Positions 19,700-27,938 of a DNA stretch of 64,000 bases are shown here, one piece after another (within the stretch, counting starts at the first letter, position 1; each line of letters begins with the position of its first letter). The position numbers and the translations under genes were made by a program. Location of the stretch: the NCBI RefSeq assembly GCF_003054445.1, contig NC_042508.1:1674001-1738000 (forward strand), read 5' to 3'. The DNA comes from Pichia kudriavzevii (taxonomy: Eukaryota; Ascomycota; Pichiomycetes; Pichiales; Pichiaceae). The notes beneath the pieces were generated by a model. It was given only the letters and a program-made list of their open reading frames with translations. It did not search any database and had not been told where the DNA came from.

Positions 19700-22519
19700 C
19701 TATTTTAAGTAACCGTGGGACTTTAGCCATTGCTTAACATCATTGCCATCTCTAGCAACCCAGTTAGCATTACCCTTTATGACTTCAAGGGATTGTGCTA
19801 AACTCTTATCGTAGCCCTTAGTGTCTTTATCCTTGAAGAAGTCTTCAACTTCATGGTATTGCTCCATGGAAGTGAAACCAGATGTACAAACTTTAACGAC
19901 AGAACTTAACATAGTCAATCCTGGCGGTAGCATCTTCTGAATTTCATCCCAATTATTCTTCAACCAGCCGAAAAGAGTTTTAATACCGATAGCACTTGCC
20001 CTCATACCCTGTAGTGGAATATAGATATCTTGCGGTCTAACGCTACCATCCATTGTTAATGCTAAGACTTTCTTCAAAATTTCAACATTTTCAAACCTAC
20101 CAAGTGCTCTTAAAGCGGTAATTTTTTCGTCAATAGACTGTGGGTTCTTGTAAATGTTCAACAGAGCTTCATATTCGGCTTCACCACCCTTTGACGCAAT
20201 TGAGTTGAAAATAGATGCTCTAATATTTGGTGAAATGGCGTCTTTATCACCCTTGATGTATTTTTCAAAGGCTTCTCTGGTAAATGCAGTGGTCTTTTCA
20301 TCACCTGAGGAAACAGCTGCACCAAATAATAATGCCTTTAGTCTCTGCTCCAAGAATGGCTCTTCTGGGGAGAAGCTCCAACCAGTTTCGTGACACTTTT
20401 TAGTAACCAAGTCAGCAGTTAAAGCTTTCAAAGCGTCCTTGACCTCGCTGTCTTCAAAGATCCATGCGGATTTGATAACACCAACCCTTGCGATAATTTC
20501 ATCCCAAACAAAAAAGGAGTTTTCCTCTTTCCAACCAGAGACTAGTGATAGCAAGTTTGTAGTCTTGGAGAAACCAGAGACAGATAATGCACCTGCATCA
20601 GCGACTAAACCAATTCTATCTTCAACCGACAATTTAGAGGATTCCTTACCTAAACGTTCCCATCTCTTGTCTTCATAAGCAACTCTGTAGACACCAGTGG
20701 AATTACCATTGATTTTAAAAAAGCCTTGAGGCGAGACATCAAGAGATTTCTCTCTTTCATTGAAAGTGATTGATTCATCTAAGCCCTTATCGGTCTTTAA
20801 ACCAAGGAAGATTGGATAAATAGTTTGATCGTCTTCTGGCTTGACATCACCAGTAGTCAAATATCTGTGTTGGTTGACCACAACCTTATCATTGGTTTCA
20901 TTAACCTTGACCAATGGGTAACCAACTTTAGTGGTCCAAACCTTCATAGTTGAGGCAACATCTTTACCAGAAACCTCAGACAAAGAGTCCCACAATGCTT
21001 CAGTTTTCGCATTACCATATGCGTGTTTCTTTAGATAGTGAGAGACACCCTTAATGAAAGTCTCTTCACCTAACCAATTGGCCAACATCCGTAAAACAGA
21101 AGAACCCTTCTCGTACGAAATTGCATCGAAAATTTGGTTAATTTCATCGGCTCTCTTGACAGGGACCTCAATTGGATGAGAAGATCTCAAGGCATCTAAA
21201 GATAAAGCGGATTGAAGGGAATCGCCAACAAAGTTCTCCCAAACTTTCCACTCACTTTCAAAGTGATTACAACATTTCCAGGACATGTAAGTTGCAAAGG
21301 ACTCATTTAACCATAAAGAGTCCCAGAAATCCATTGTACAGAAATTGCCGAACCATTGATGTGCTAATTCATGCGCCACGACTTCAGAGACCCTCAACTT
21401 AGTTGCAAGAGTGGAAGATTCGTCAAATAATAAGTCCACCATTCTGTAAGTAACCAAACCCCAGTTTTCCATGGCACCCGCAGAGAAATCGTGGATACCC
21501 ACCATATCCATCTTTGGTAAAGGATACTTGATATCAAAAACTTGTTCGTAGTACTCTAGAGCCTTTGCTGCTAATTCACAAGAATATCTACCCTTTTCCT
21601 CGAAACCTGGAGTAGTGTAAACCCTGACAGGGACATCCCTAAATTTGTATTCTGACTCAATGTATCTCAAGTCACCAACAATGAATGCAACTAAATAGGT
21701 TGACATATAAGGAGTGGTATTGAAGTGGACAACTTTTTTGGTTTCCGAGATATCTTCCTCAGACTTAACATCCATATTGGATAAATAGGTCAATTTCTTA
21801 TCACCGACTAAAGAAATAGTGAACTTTGCCTTCAAGTTTGGTTCGTCAAATGAAGGAAATGCTCTTCTACAGTCAGTTGGTTCCATTTGGGTGGTCGCAA
21901 GATACTTGGTTTCACCGTTTTCCTCATATGTGGATTTATAGAAACCTGCCATTTTGTCGTTCAATTCACCAATGAATTTGATGTAAAGTTGAACTTTAGA
22001 GTTTGCATCGAATGTTTGGTTGAATTTGAAAGTTGTAGTTTGATCATCTTCATTGGTAGAAAGCTCGGTTGGTTTGATATTTTCCCCGTCTTTAATTAGA
22101 TAATAGTCAAGTAGCTCCAACTCAAGGGTGTGTAAAGTGATACTATCTGAAGATTCTTGGACATCTAAATCAATAGTGACATCACCGTTGAATTTGGAAG
22201 TATCAAATAGAGGTTCCAAACTTAATTTATAATGTTGAGGTTTGACATTAGTAGGCAAGACTTGTCTGCCATCAGGGACGTTAGTTGAGGTACCGCACAT
22301 CCCGTTTGTGTTGAGGTGCTTTTCCAGAGATTGTTGATGTCGACACAAATGATGGTGGCGGATGTTCAGAAGAGGGCGACCGGGTGCATTTACATGTGAT
22401 GGATAAGCGATTCCACGAGCGAGGACGGTGGACGTGATTGGTGATAATAGGGAGCGTCCGTGTGAAGACAAGGCACTCCAACGGGTCCATGAATGTCGGA
22501 TGAAGGAGAGCTGTGCCAT
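19700..22519 (-). CDS. APE2: M1-family zinc aminopeptidase (Ape2/Aap1 type)
   Basis: The product has 939 residues. Zinc site: HELAHQWFG with H383, E384, H387 and the third ligand E406 in WLNESFATYM. The exopeptidase motif GAMEN begins at G348. The C-terminal ERAP1-like helical domain is complete. It removes N-terminal residues, mainly leucine-type, from peptides. The first ~73 residues are Arg/His/Ser-rich with few acids (mitochondrial-presequence-like), and a second in-frame ATG at residue 74 (MCGTSTNVPDGR) directly precedes the conserved core. Dual products, one organellar and one cytosolic, are therefore plausible, as with the long N-terminus of S. cerevisiae Ape2. Confidence 0.93.
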   Translation of the reverse strand: MAQLSFIRHSWTRWSALSSHGRSLLSPITSTVLARGIAYPSHVNAPGRPLLNIRHHHLCRHQQSLEKHLNTNGMCGTSTNVPDGRQVLPTNVKPQHYKLSLEPLFDTSKFNGDVTIDLDVQESSDSITLHTLELELLDYYLIKDGENIKPTELSTNEDDQTTTFKFNQTFDANSKVQLYIKFIGELNDKMAGFYKSTYEENGETKYLATTQMEPTDCRRAFPSFDEPNLKAKFTISLVGDKKLTYLSNMDVKSEEDISETKKVVHFNTTPYMSTYLVAFIVGDLRYIESEYKFRDVPVRVYTTPGFEEKGRYSCELAAKALEYYEQVFDIKYPLPKMDMVGIHDFSAGAMENWGLVTYRMVDLLFDESSTLATKLRVSEVVAHELAHQWFGNFCTMDFWDSLWLNESFATYMSWKCCNHFESEWKVWENFVGDSLQSALSLDALRSSHPIEVPVKRADEINQIFDAISYEKGSSVLRMLANWLGEETFIKGVSHYLKKHAYGNAKTEALWDSLSEVSGKDVASTMKVWTTKVGYPLVKVNETNDKVVVNQHRYLTTGDVKPEDDQTIYPIFLGLKTDKGLDESITFNEREKSLDVSPQGFFKINGNSTGVYRVAYEDKRWERLGKESSKLSVEDRIGLVADAGALSVSGFSKTTNLLSLVSGWKEENSFFVWDEIIARVGVIKSAWIFEDSEVKDALKALTADLVTKKCHETGWSFSPEEPFLEQRLKALLFGAAVSSGDEKTTAFTREAFEKYIKGDKDAISPNIRASIFNSIASKGGEAEYEALLNIYKNPQSIDEKITALRALGRFENVEILKKVLALTMDGSVRPQDIYIPLQGMRASAIGIKTLFGWLKNNWDEIQKMLPPGLTMLSSVVKVCTSGFTSMEQYHEVEDFFKDKDTKGYDKSLAQSLEVIKGNANWVARDGNDVKQWLKSHGYLK

Positions 22520-22974
22520 TTTCCCCCAAACGAAGTCGTTGTATGTCTATATAGGAAGGGCCTGAAGCTGCTGTTCACTGTCGAATGCTTGAAATGAAGG
22601 GTTCTTGGTTATGATGAGCTGCGAGCTGCGTGTCCAGCAAAAGAATGCAGTAACTAAGCGTGTATTACGTAAGCAAACTCTATGAATTTTGGATTTTTCT
22701 CTGTATGAGAAAGATTTATTTACAGGTTACACAGAGGAAACCAACAATTACCGTTTGCAGAAAGAGAAAAGAGGAGAGAAGACAAGCACAGTCTATCTTG
22801 ATGTGCTATTTTTTTTTTCTGCTTACAATGAAACAAATGGCTTGTACAGTGTATATGGAGTAAGTGTATAGCAGTAAGGTAAGACTATAAAGGTGGAAAG
22901 CAGGGGCGCTCTCTATTCGGAAATAGTGGCGCATGAATCTGTCAAGACGTATTGTATATACAAAAATACATGTG

Positions 22975-23035
22975 CATATACACATTGTATATACATATTA
23001 TACATATATATATACATATATATATATAAATATAT
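22975..23035. repeat. TA/TACA-rich microsatellite
   Basis: Alternating TA with interspersed CA steps lies between APE2 and ESS1, near the ESS1 transcript end, where it could also act as a 3'-processing element. Confidence 0.6.
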
Positions 23036-23106
23036 ACCATACATACCTCCATTTGGAGGATAATCATAAAAACAAGAAAAAAAACACCCACTCACACAGT
23101 CCCACC

Positions 23107-23116
23107 GTCACGTGAC
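23107..23116. promoter_or_regulatory. GTCACGTGAC palindromic E-box
   Basis: A perfect 10-base palindrome matching the Cbf1 consensus RTCACRTG on both strands. It is about 590 bases upstream of the APE2 ATG and just behind ESS1, so the target gene is unclear. Confidence 0.4.
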
Positions 23117-23187
23117 CAACGGCACATGCGCCTCACTCTGGGTCACTTTGCCGTATCGTATTCTACAGAGAGGAGAGACAATATGAA

Positions 23188-23771
23188 CTAACCGATTCTC
23201 TCAATCAAATGGACACCAGAGTCGGATTCAACGACATTACTGAGCTCGCCGACTTGCAATTGAAAGGCAGCCTTCTCAAAGGAAGGCTGCATTTCACCAT
23301 GTCCAAAATAACCTAAATCGCCACCTTTACTGTGAGAACTACAATCCGAATTATCTAGAGCCAACTGCTCAAGTGTAGCGTCTCCTCTTTCGATTTCGTC
23401 CTTATATGACTGCAACTTCTCTATTGCGCTTTCCTTGGTTCTAGTAATGTTCTCCTCCTTCCACGAACTTGGTTTCCTAGAATCTTTATGTTTGATGAGA
23501 AGATGTCTAACTCTGACTTTTGAAGGACGGTGTAAATTCTTCGAGAGATACTCGTCTAGCTTTTCCGTATCGGTCCCCTCGGGTGCATCCCACTGGGATT
23601 CTTGCGTCTCCTTGTTGAAGAAATACTCATGGTCATGAGTCTTTGAGATCCTTATAGTCCAATTTGGAGGAAGTCCAGTCTGTGTGCAATGCTGTTAGTA
23701 TATTTTCCCGTATGTAATTGGCGCAATTAGAGTCTCCTAATATAGAATAATATATTTAAGGCACATACCAT
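23188..23771 (-). CDS. ESS1: Ess1/Pin1 parvulin prolyl isomerase (spliced)
   Basis: Exon 1 is only the ATG (23771-23769); exon 2 is 23679-23188 and begins TGLPPNWTIRISKTHDHEYF. The joined product is 164 residues (S. cerevisiae 170). It has an N-terminal WW domain (about residues 5-35: W, YFFN, QWDAPEG) and a parvulin PPIase domain with RHLLIKH, the active-site Cys in SDCSSHSKGGDLGYFG, GEMQPSFEKAAF and SGVHLIERIG. Ess1 isomerises pSer/pThr-Pro bonds, above all in the RNA polymerase II C-terminal domain, and is essential in S. cerevisiae. Ignoring the intron would lose the WW domain and half of the catalytic domain. Confidence 0.94.
23680..23768 (-). other. ESS1 intron (89 bases)
   Basis: On the minus strand: donor GTATGT at 23768-23763, branch TACTAAC at 23700-23694 and acceptor ACAG ending at 23680. 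The phase is 0, immediately after the start codon, as in RPS17. Confidence 0.92.
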
Positions 23772-24106
23772 TTGTTCTATTTTTCAATGGAAAAACAGAG
23801 TATGTTATTTATTGTCAACAACTTCATGCATACAGGAGCAGAGTGCTTGGAATAAATTGCCCTTGTATATTTATTAATTGGGTGCATGGTCTCACGTGAC
23901 ATGTCTCTCATCGCGGAACAATTGAAATTTTTTCTACTTAGCATACGGCTCAATTTTATTGTCCCCCCCCCACTTCTCCTTCTTCAACTGAGTAAATTGA
24001 AAGCGACAAACTACTATGGCGAGTATTGACATCGGTACTGGTACTGGTATTGTTAGTTCTATCAAGTGGCTCTACACGGACTGCACAGAATAGAGAAATC
24101 AAATCA
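23772..24106. other. Divergent promoter region, ESS1 / RTS2
   Basis: A 335-base region shared by two outward-facing genes. It contains an E-box (CTCACGTGAC, CACGTG at about 23893-23898), a run of C near 23965 and a 25-codon upstream open frame (24017-24094) described separately. Confidence 0.55.
24017..24094 (+). other. Upstream open reading frame before RTS2
   Basis: An ATG followed by 24 sense codons and TAG ends 12 bases before the RTS2 start codon. It contains a Gly-Thr repeat (GGTACTGGTACTGGTATT). If the mRNA starts upstream of 24017, ribosomes would meet this frame first and RTS2 would rely on leaky scanning or reinitiation. The transcript start is unknown. Confidence 0.4.
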
Positions 24107-24796
24107 ATGGCACATACAGAGAAAGCCGACAAACTCTATCTTGCAAAGGCTCGCCGTCGCCGCGGGCTCCAACAGACACGTTTCTACTGTCAACTATGTC
24201 GTCGCCAATGTTTAGACCAACATGGATTTGCCCTTCATGCGAAATCTCAGTCACATATGCGAAACCTTGAGGATAAACTTGCTCAACATGGCGGAGATGC
24301 TGAGAAGTTGCTTAGAACCTTCTCTGATGAATTTGAGCGTGCCTTTCTATTGAAATTGAAAAGTGCACATGGCGAGAAGCTTGTGGGGCTCAACTCGTGC
24401 TACCAAGAGTATATTACTGACAAGGACGCTGTACATTTGAACGCTACAAGGTGGACTTCCCTTACACGATTTGCCATTCATCTCAGAGATAGCGGCAAGT
24501 GTCGACTCGAAAATGTGGATAATGGTAGTGGGGAAAAATGGCTTATTGGATATAAAAGAGAGCCAACTAGAAGAGAAGGGGAGAAACAAGATCTAGAAAA
24601 GCAAGAACTTTTAGAATATATTGACGAAATTGTCCTTGATGAAGATAAAGTGCAAGACAAGATAACACAAGATATACCAACAGGTAAAGTAGCAACTCTG
24701 GAGCCTGCGCCACATGACCAGCTCAAGGACGCATCACGTGCGCAGCCCCTCTCTGCGCCACGCAAGAAGGTAGCTTTTAAACTGAAGAAAAAGTAG
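24107..24796 (+). CDS. RTS2: Rts2 / KIN17 family DNA/RNA-binding protein
   Basis: The start is the ATG at 24107, giving 229 residues and placing 26 residues before the first conserved motif, as in KIN17 homologues; the open frame upstream begins with TTG. Seen: a C2H2-type finger (residues 28-52, FYCQLCRRQCLDQHGFALH) and the winged-helix KIN17 core (FSDEFERAFLLKLKSAHGEK, then YITDKDAVHLNATRWTSLTRF). KIN17 proteins bind RNA and curved DNA and are associated with late spliceosomes and replication. The C-terminal KOW/SH3 part of animal KIN17 is absent, as in S. cerevisiae Rts2; instead there is an acidic segment and a basic tail (KKVAFKLKKK). Confidence 0.88.
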   Translation: MAHTEKADKLYLAKARRRRGLQQTRFYCQLCRRQCLDQHGFALHAKSQSHMRNLEDKLAQHGGDAEKLLRTFSDEFERAFLLKLKSAHGEKLVGLNSCYQEYITDKDAVHLNATRWTSLTRFAIHLRDSGKCRLENVDNGSGEKWLIGYKREPTRREGEKQDLEKQELLEYIDEIVLDEDKVQDKITQDIPTGKVATLEPAPHDQLKDASRAQPLSAPRKKVAFKLKKK

Positions 24797-25183
24797 ATGG
24801 AAAAAATCTAAGACGCGGTAATTGATCACCTACTTGAAAAACAATGCAACACTATCTACCTAAAGTAAGTAGATAGATGGAAACAACAAACAACAGAAAG
24901 GTAAACAAGGCGGCGCGCGTCCCAACGCGTCCGGTGTTTACTTTTGCCTCTTTTCGGGCAGCGTGTTGCCCCCCCTCTCATATGATGTTGAATACTTAAC
25001 TTCCAAATTGGGTATCTTAATTGTTCAAAGAATTATCCAATTATTATATATGATACTTTTGTTCCCCTCTCTCTTAGTTCTATTCTCTTCAAGTGCTACC
25101 GCCTCCATTTGAGAGCTTGTTCATTTTGTGACTTGTTTGCTCAAAGTAGTGATTCACTCCCCTCTCTCCCACCTAAGGATATC
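24797..25183. other. YOX1 promoter region
   Basis: A 387-base region with a compact motif cluster at 24901-24941 (listed separately) and a C run near 24970. No coding sequence is seen. Confidence 0.6.
24901..24941. promoter_or_regulatory. Forkhead sites flanking an MCB box upstream of YOX1
   Basis: GTAAACAA (24901-24908) and, inverted, TGTTTAC (24935-24941) match forkhead (Fkh1/2) sites. Between them ACGCGT (24925-24930) is an exact MluI cell-cycle box. The cluster is 243-283 bases before the YOX1 ATG. S. cerevisiae YOX1 is a G1/S-induced gene, so the motifs fit, but binding is inferred. Confidence 0.5.
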
Positions 25184-26485
25184 ATGTCGACTCATCATCA
25201 AAGTGTCCCATCTCCACTAAAGGTGTCATTGCCTCCATTATCGTCCATATTGAATTCTCCTAGAGAATCATCGTTCAAATATTCAATGATAAACACTCCA
25301 GTTTCAAGTACTAATGCTCATTCCTTTAATACTTCAAACACATCAATTCTAAACTATTCCTTGTCATACAATAATCCAAGAAAGTCATTTCCCCTACCTT
25401 CTATTGACCATTTGACTTCTCCAACGCTTCGCAGGTCAATGCCTATTCCATTGCCTTCGTTGAGTTCGAATCAAAACAAGTCTTTCTTACCGGTCACTCC
25501 ATTGAAATTGAAACACCAACAATCAGTCCCAATATTTTTTAATCAGTCGACTCCTCTAGTCACTAAATCAAATCCATTGTTGGATAACGATACTAGTTTC
25601 ACTTGTTCGACTCCTTTCAAATTAAAGGAAAAATCGAAATCGGAATCTTGTATAATATCTCCATCAATGAATACTCCTAAGAACTTAACTTTGAAATTGA
25701 CAAATTCAACAACTAATTTGAAAAAAAGGAAAGCTTCAGCTGAAGACAAAGGCTTTGCCTTTATCTCTCATTCACAAGAAACCTTCTTATCGAACGAACC
25801 TGATATAGATAATGCTCGTTTGGCAAGACGTAAAAGAAGAAGAACCTCTCCAAACGAACTGGCTATTCTAAAGAATGAATTCAAATTGTGTTCAACTCCT
25901 AATAAGGAGAAGAGAATTGAGATTGCTAATCGTGTCGATATGACGGAGAAGGCTGTTCAAATTTGGTTTCAAAATAGAAGACAGGCTTTGAGGAAGAACA
26001 AGATTTTACAGTTTGAGGAGGTCCTCAATAAGGATACCAAAGGCAACATCGATGTTAAGGATAGTAACGAAGTTAAGGACAACAACAAAGTTAAGGAATC
26101 TGAGAAAAGTAAGGAAGATACAGAATTAGTGGAAGTTAAACAACATGAGGGATTCAAAGAGTTGAAGGAAACCGAAGTTAAAAACAATCTTTTCCGTGAC
26201 GACAATAAGGAGAATGTAAACTCATTGCCACCAAGTGGGGTTTTTCAGTCCACACCAACTAAAAAGAAGCCTTTGAATGATATAACAAACCATCAAGAAT
26301 GCCATACTTTTAAGTTTAGATCAACTGATTGTGGCTTGATCCAACATAACCCTTCTTCCTCGAGGCGACAAAAACCAACAATGAGGTTGAAGCTTAAAAC
26401 AAACGGAAATACCCCAACTTCTAGTTCTGAAAAGATATACAATTCAAACTTGTTTCAAACTATTGTTGTTAATCAAAAAGAATAG
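25184..26485 (+). CDS. YOX1: Yox1/Yhp1 homeodomain repressor
   Basis: From the ATG at 25184 the product has 433 residues; upstream the frame is open only through a TTG. The homeodomain lies at about 216-275, with basic [19 protein letters not shown] and recognition helix [18 protein letters not shown], and the [16 protein letters not shown] segment typical of Yox1/Yhp1. These proteins bind early-cell-cycle-box promoters with Mcm1 and repress M/G1 genes. The N-terminus is rich in Ser-Pro/Thr-Pro motifs (SPTLRRS, NTPKN), which are potential CDK sites. The middle has Lys/Glu-rich imperfect repeats ([18 protein letters not shown]). Yeasts with one copy serve for both Yox1 and Yhp1. Confidence 0.9.
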   Translation: MSTHHQSVPSPLKVSLPPLSSILNSPRESSFKYSMINTPVSSTNAHSFNTSNTSILNYSLSYNNPRKSFPLPSIDHLTSPTLRRSMPIPLPSLSSNQNKSFLPVTPLKLKHQQSVPIFFNQSTPLVTKSNPLLDNDTSFTCSTPFKLKEKSKSESCIISPSMNTPKNLTLKLTNSTTNLKKRKASAEDKGFAFISHSQETFLSNEPDIDNARLARRKRRRTSPNELAILKNEFKLCSTPNKEKRIEIANRVDMTEKAVQIWFQNRRQALRKNKILQFEEVLNKDTKGNIDVKDSNEVKDNNKVKESEKSKEDTELVEVKQHEGFKELKETEVKNNLFRDDNKENVNSLPPSGVFQSTPTKKKPLNDITNHQECHTFKFRSTDCGLIQHNPSSSRRQKPTMRLKLKTNGNTPTSSSEKIYNSNLFQTIVVNQKE

Positions 26486-26771
26486 ACATTTTGATTATCA
26501 TTTCATAACTCTTTACTAATCGATACTTTATAGATTGCTTGTATAATTTAACAAATAAACGCATGTTTAACTAAACGTTTTCAAAGTAAGAAAACCACAA
26601 TAACTTACAAGCAAGAGGGGAACAAACACAAGAAAGACAAAAATAACAGAAACAAAAATAATTACAAAACAATACTGAAAACGACCGTAGTAAATTTCAA
26701 CTGATTATATTTAGTTAAAAAAAGTTATATAAAGGAATTATAAGAGTTAGAGTAAAATTACAACAACACAA

Positions 26772-27470
26772 TTAAGCGGATTTACCTCTTCTACCAGTGG
26801 TCTTGGTGTGTTGACCTCTAACTCTTAAGTGCCAAGAGTGTCTTAAACCTCTGTGAGCTCTCATTTTCTTTAATCTTTCTAAATCATCTCTCAACTTAGA
26901 TTCCAAGTTGTTAGCTAAGACGTGATGGTCACCACCGTCAACAACATCCTTTTGTCTGTTTAAGAACCATGCTGGAATCTTATATTGGGTTGGGTGTTGC
27001 ATAATAGTAACAATTCTTTCTAATTCTTCTTGGGTTAATTCACCTGCTCTCTTAGAAAGATCAACATCAGCCTTCTTACAGACCAAGTTAGCATATCTTC
27101 TACCAACACCTCTAATGGTGGTTAATGCGTACATGATCTTAATTCTACCATCAACGTTGGTGTTTAACAAACTATTGAAAAAGATTGGGGATTTTTATGT
27201 TAGTATTCCATTCCTTTAACTCTCGTTTATCCATGAAATATTACAGATTAATGATTATCAATTGGCATCACAGAAAACTGAACAAAACCTATTCTTGTTG
27301 CCTGTGTATCTGCTCCTTGTGGTAATTCTATGTTTAGAGGTTCTCTTATTCATTAATAAATCCTTAATCTTCGATTTTCACGATATTCAAATCTACAAAT
27401 TCCTCGTAATGCATGATACATACCGTAAAATGTGTTGGAATGAACCTGATTCTTGAACAACTAAACCCAT
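26772..27470 (-). CDS. RPS18: 40S ribosomal protein uS13 (spliced)
   Basis: Exon 1 (27470-27424) encodes [15 protein letters not shown] plus two bases of an Arg codon; exon 2 (27171-26772) completes Arg and continues [19 protein letters not shown]. The total is 148 residues (S. cerevisiae 146), ending [12 protein letters not shown]. uS13 sits in the head of the small subunit and contacts the P-site tRNA and the B1 bridges. The intron position matches that of S. cerevisiae RPS18A/B as I recall it. Codon use is extremely biased, like RPS17. The promoter has the same Cbf1/Tbf1-like box as RPS17. Confidence 0.96.
27172..27423 (-). other. RPS18 intron (252 bases)
   Basis: On the minus strand: donor GTATGT at 27423-27418, branch TACTAAC at 27205-27199 and acceptor ATAG ending at 27172. 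It is phase 2, splitting an Arg codon. Confidence 0.93.
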
Positions 27471-27592
27471 GATGTATGTCCTTGTGTGTTTGTTACAGAT
27501 ATAATCCAAAAAGCTTCAACAAATCTAAATTTCCAATATCTCCTATATCAAATATCTACGTTAATCATCCTAATGAAAAAAAACTCAACAAG

Positions 27593-27642
27593 CTGTAGCT
27601 ACAGTCAGGCTAGCCCGCTCCGACCGGTCGCACCGGGCGGGC
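27593..27642. repeat. GC-rich nested palindromes in the RPS18 upstream region
   Basis: Perfect palindromes CTGTAGCTACAG (27593-27604) and CGACCGGTCG (27621-27630). The second is enclosed by the complementary arms GCCCGC (27613-27618) and GCGGGC (27637-27642). On the minus strand a run of eight T follows at 27583-27576. This could be a cluster of dyad factor sites or an RNA hairpin. Confidence 0.6.
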
Positions 27643-27792
27643 CCTGGGGAGTTTGGTAACCAAGGCGAGCGGATGGTTTTGATTTTCCCCACGAAATGGG
27701 GTCCGGCACAATTTCCCACAACCAACGCGTTTGTCTTTTATGAGAGGAGCGCGGGTTTCTATACAACTTGATCCTGCGAGTTAAATCTTTTG

Positions 27793-27814
27793 TAACCCTG
27801 ATGACGCGCACGTG
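27793..27814 (-). promoter_or_regulatory. Cbf1 + Tbf1-like composite box of RPS18
   Basis: On the minus strand TCACGTGC (CACGTG at 27814-27809), ten bases later GGGTTA (27798-27793) preceded by A. The E-box lies 339 bases upstream of the RPS18 ATG. Spacing and order are identical to the RPS17 box. Confidence 0.65.
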
Positions 27815-27938
27815 ATTATGCGCTTGCTCGCCTGTATTTAGAATACAATTCTTTGACATGACGATTATGTAGGTTGTCGAATATTTACATGATTAAAGTT
27901 GGGACAGAATATAAAATACTTATATATATAATATAAAT

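Larger units (their letters stand above)
22520..23187. other. APE2 promoter and ESS1 3' flank
   Basis: A 668-base gap. It contains an AT-alternating and TATACA-rich microsatellite around 22970-23040 and the 10-base palindrome GTCACGTGAC at 23107-23116, a strong Cbf1-type E-box. Short frames overlapping the microsatellite are repeat artefacts. Confidence 0.6.
27471..27938. other. RPS18 promoter and 3' flank of YML6
   Basis: A 468-base region dominated by a GC-rich block (about 27600-27830) in an AT-rich setting. It holds the Cbf1/Tbf1-like box, the inverted repeats at 27593-27642 and ACGCGT near 27726. A minus-strand frame at 27605-27859 covers this block but has no family resemblance and lies inside the promoter, so I do not call it. 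Confidence 0.6.

Noticed and set aside
22933-23115. Tyr/Ile-rich frames on both strands near 23 kb
   Set aside because: Translation of the TATACA microsatellite.
27605-27859. 84-codon minus-strand frame over the GC-rich block upstream of RPS18
   Set aside because: It lies within the RPS18 promoter including the E-box, has no family resemblance, and its Pro/Gly/Arg-rich end simply translates the palindromic GC block.
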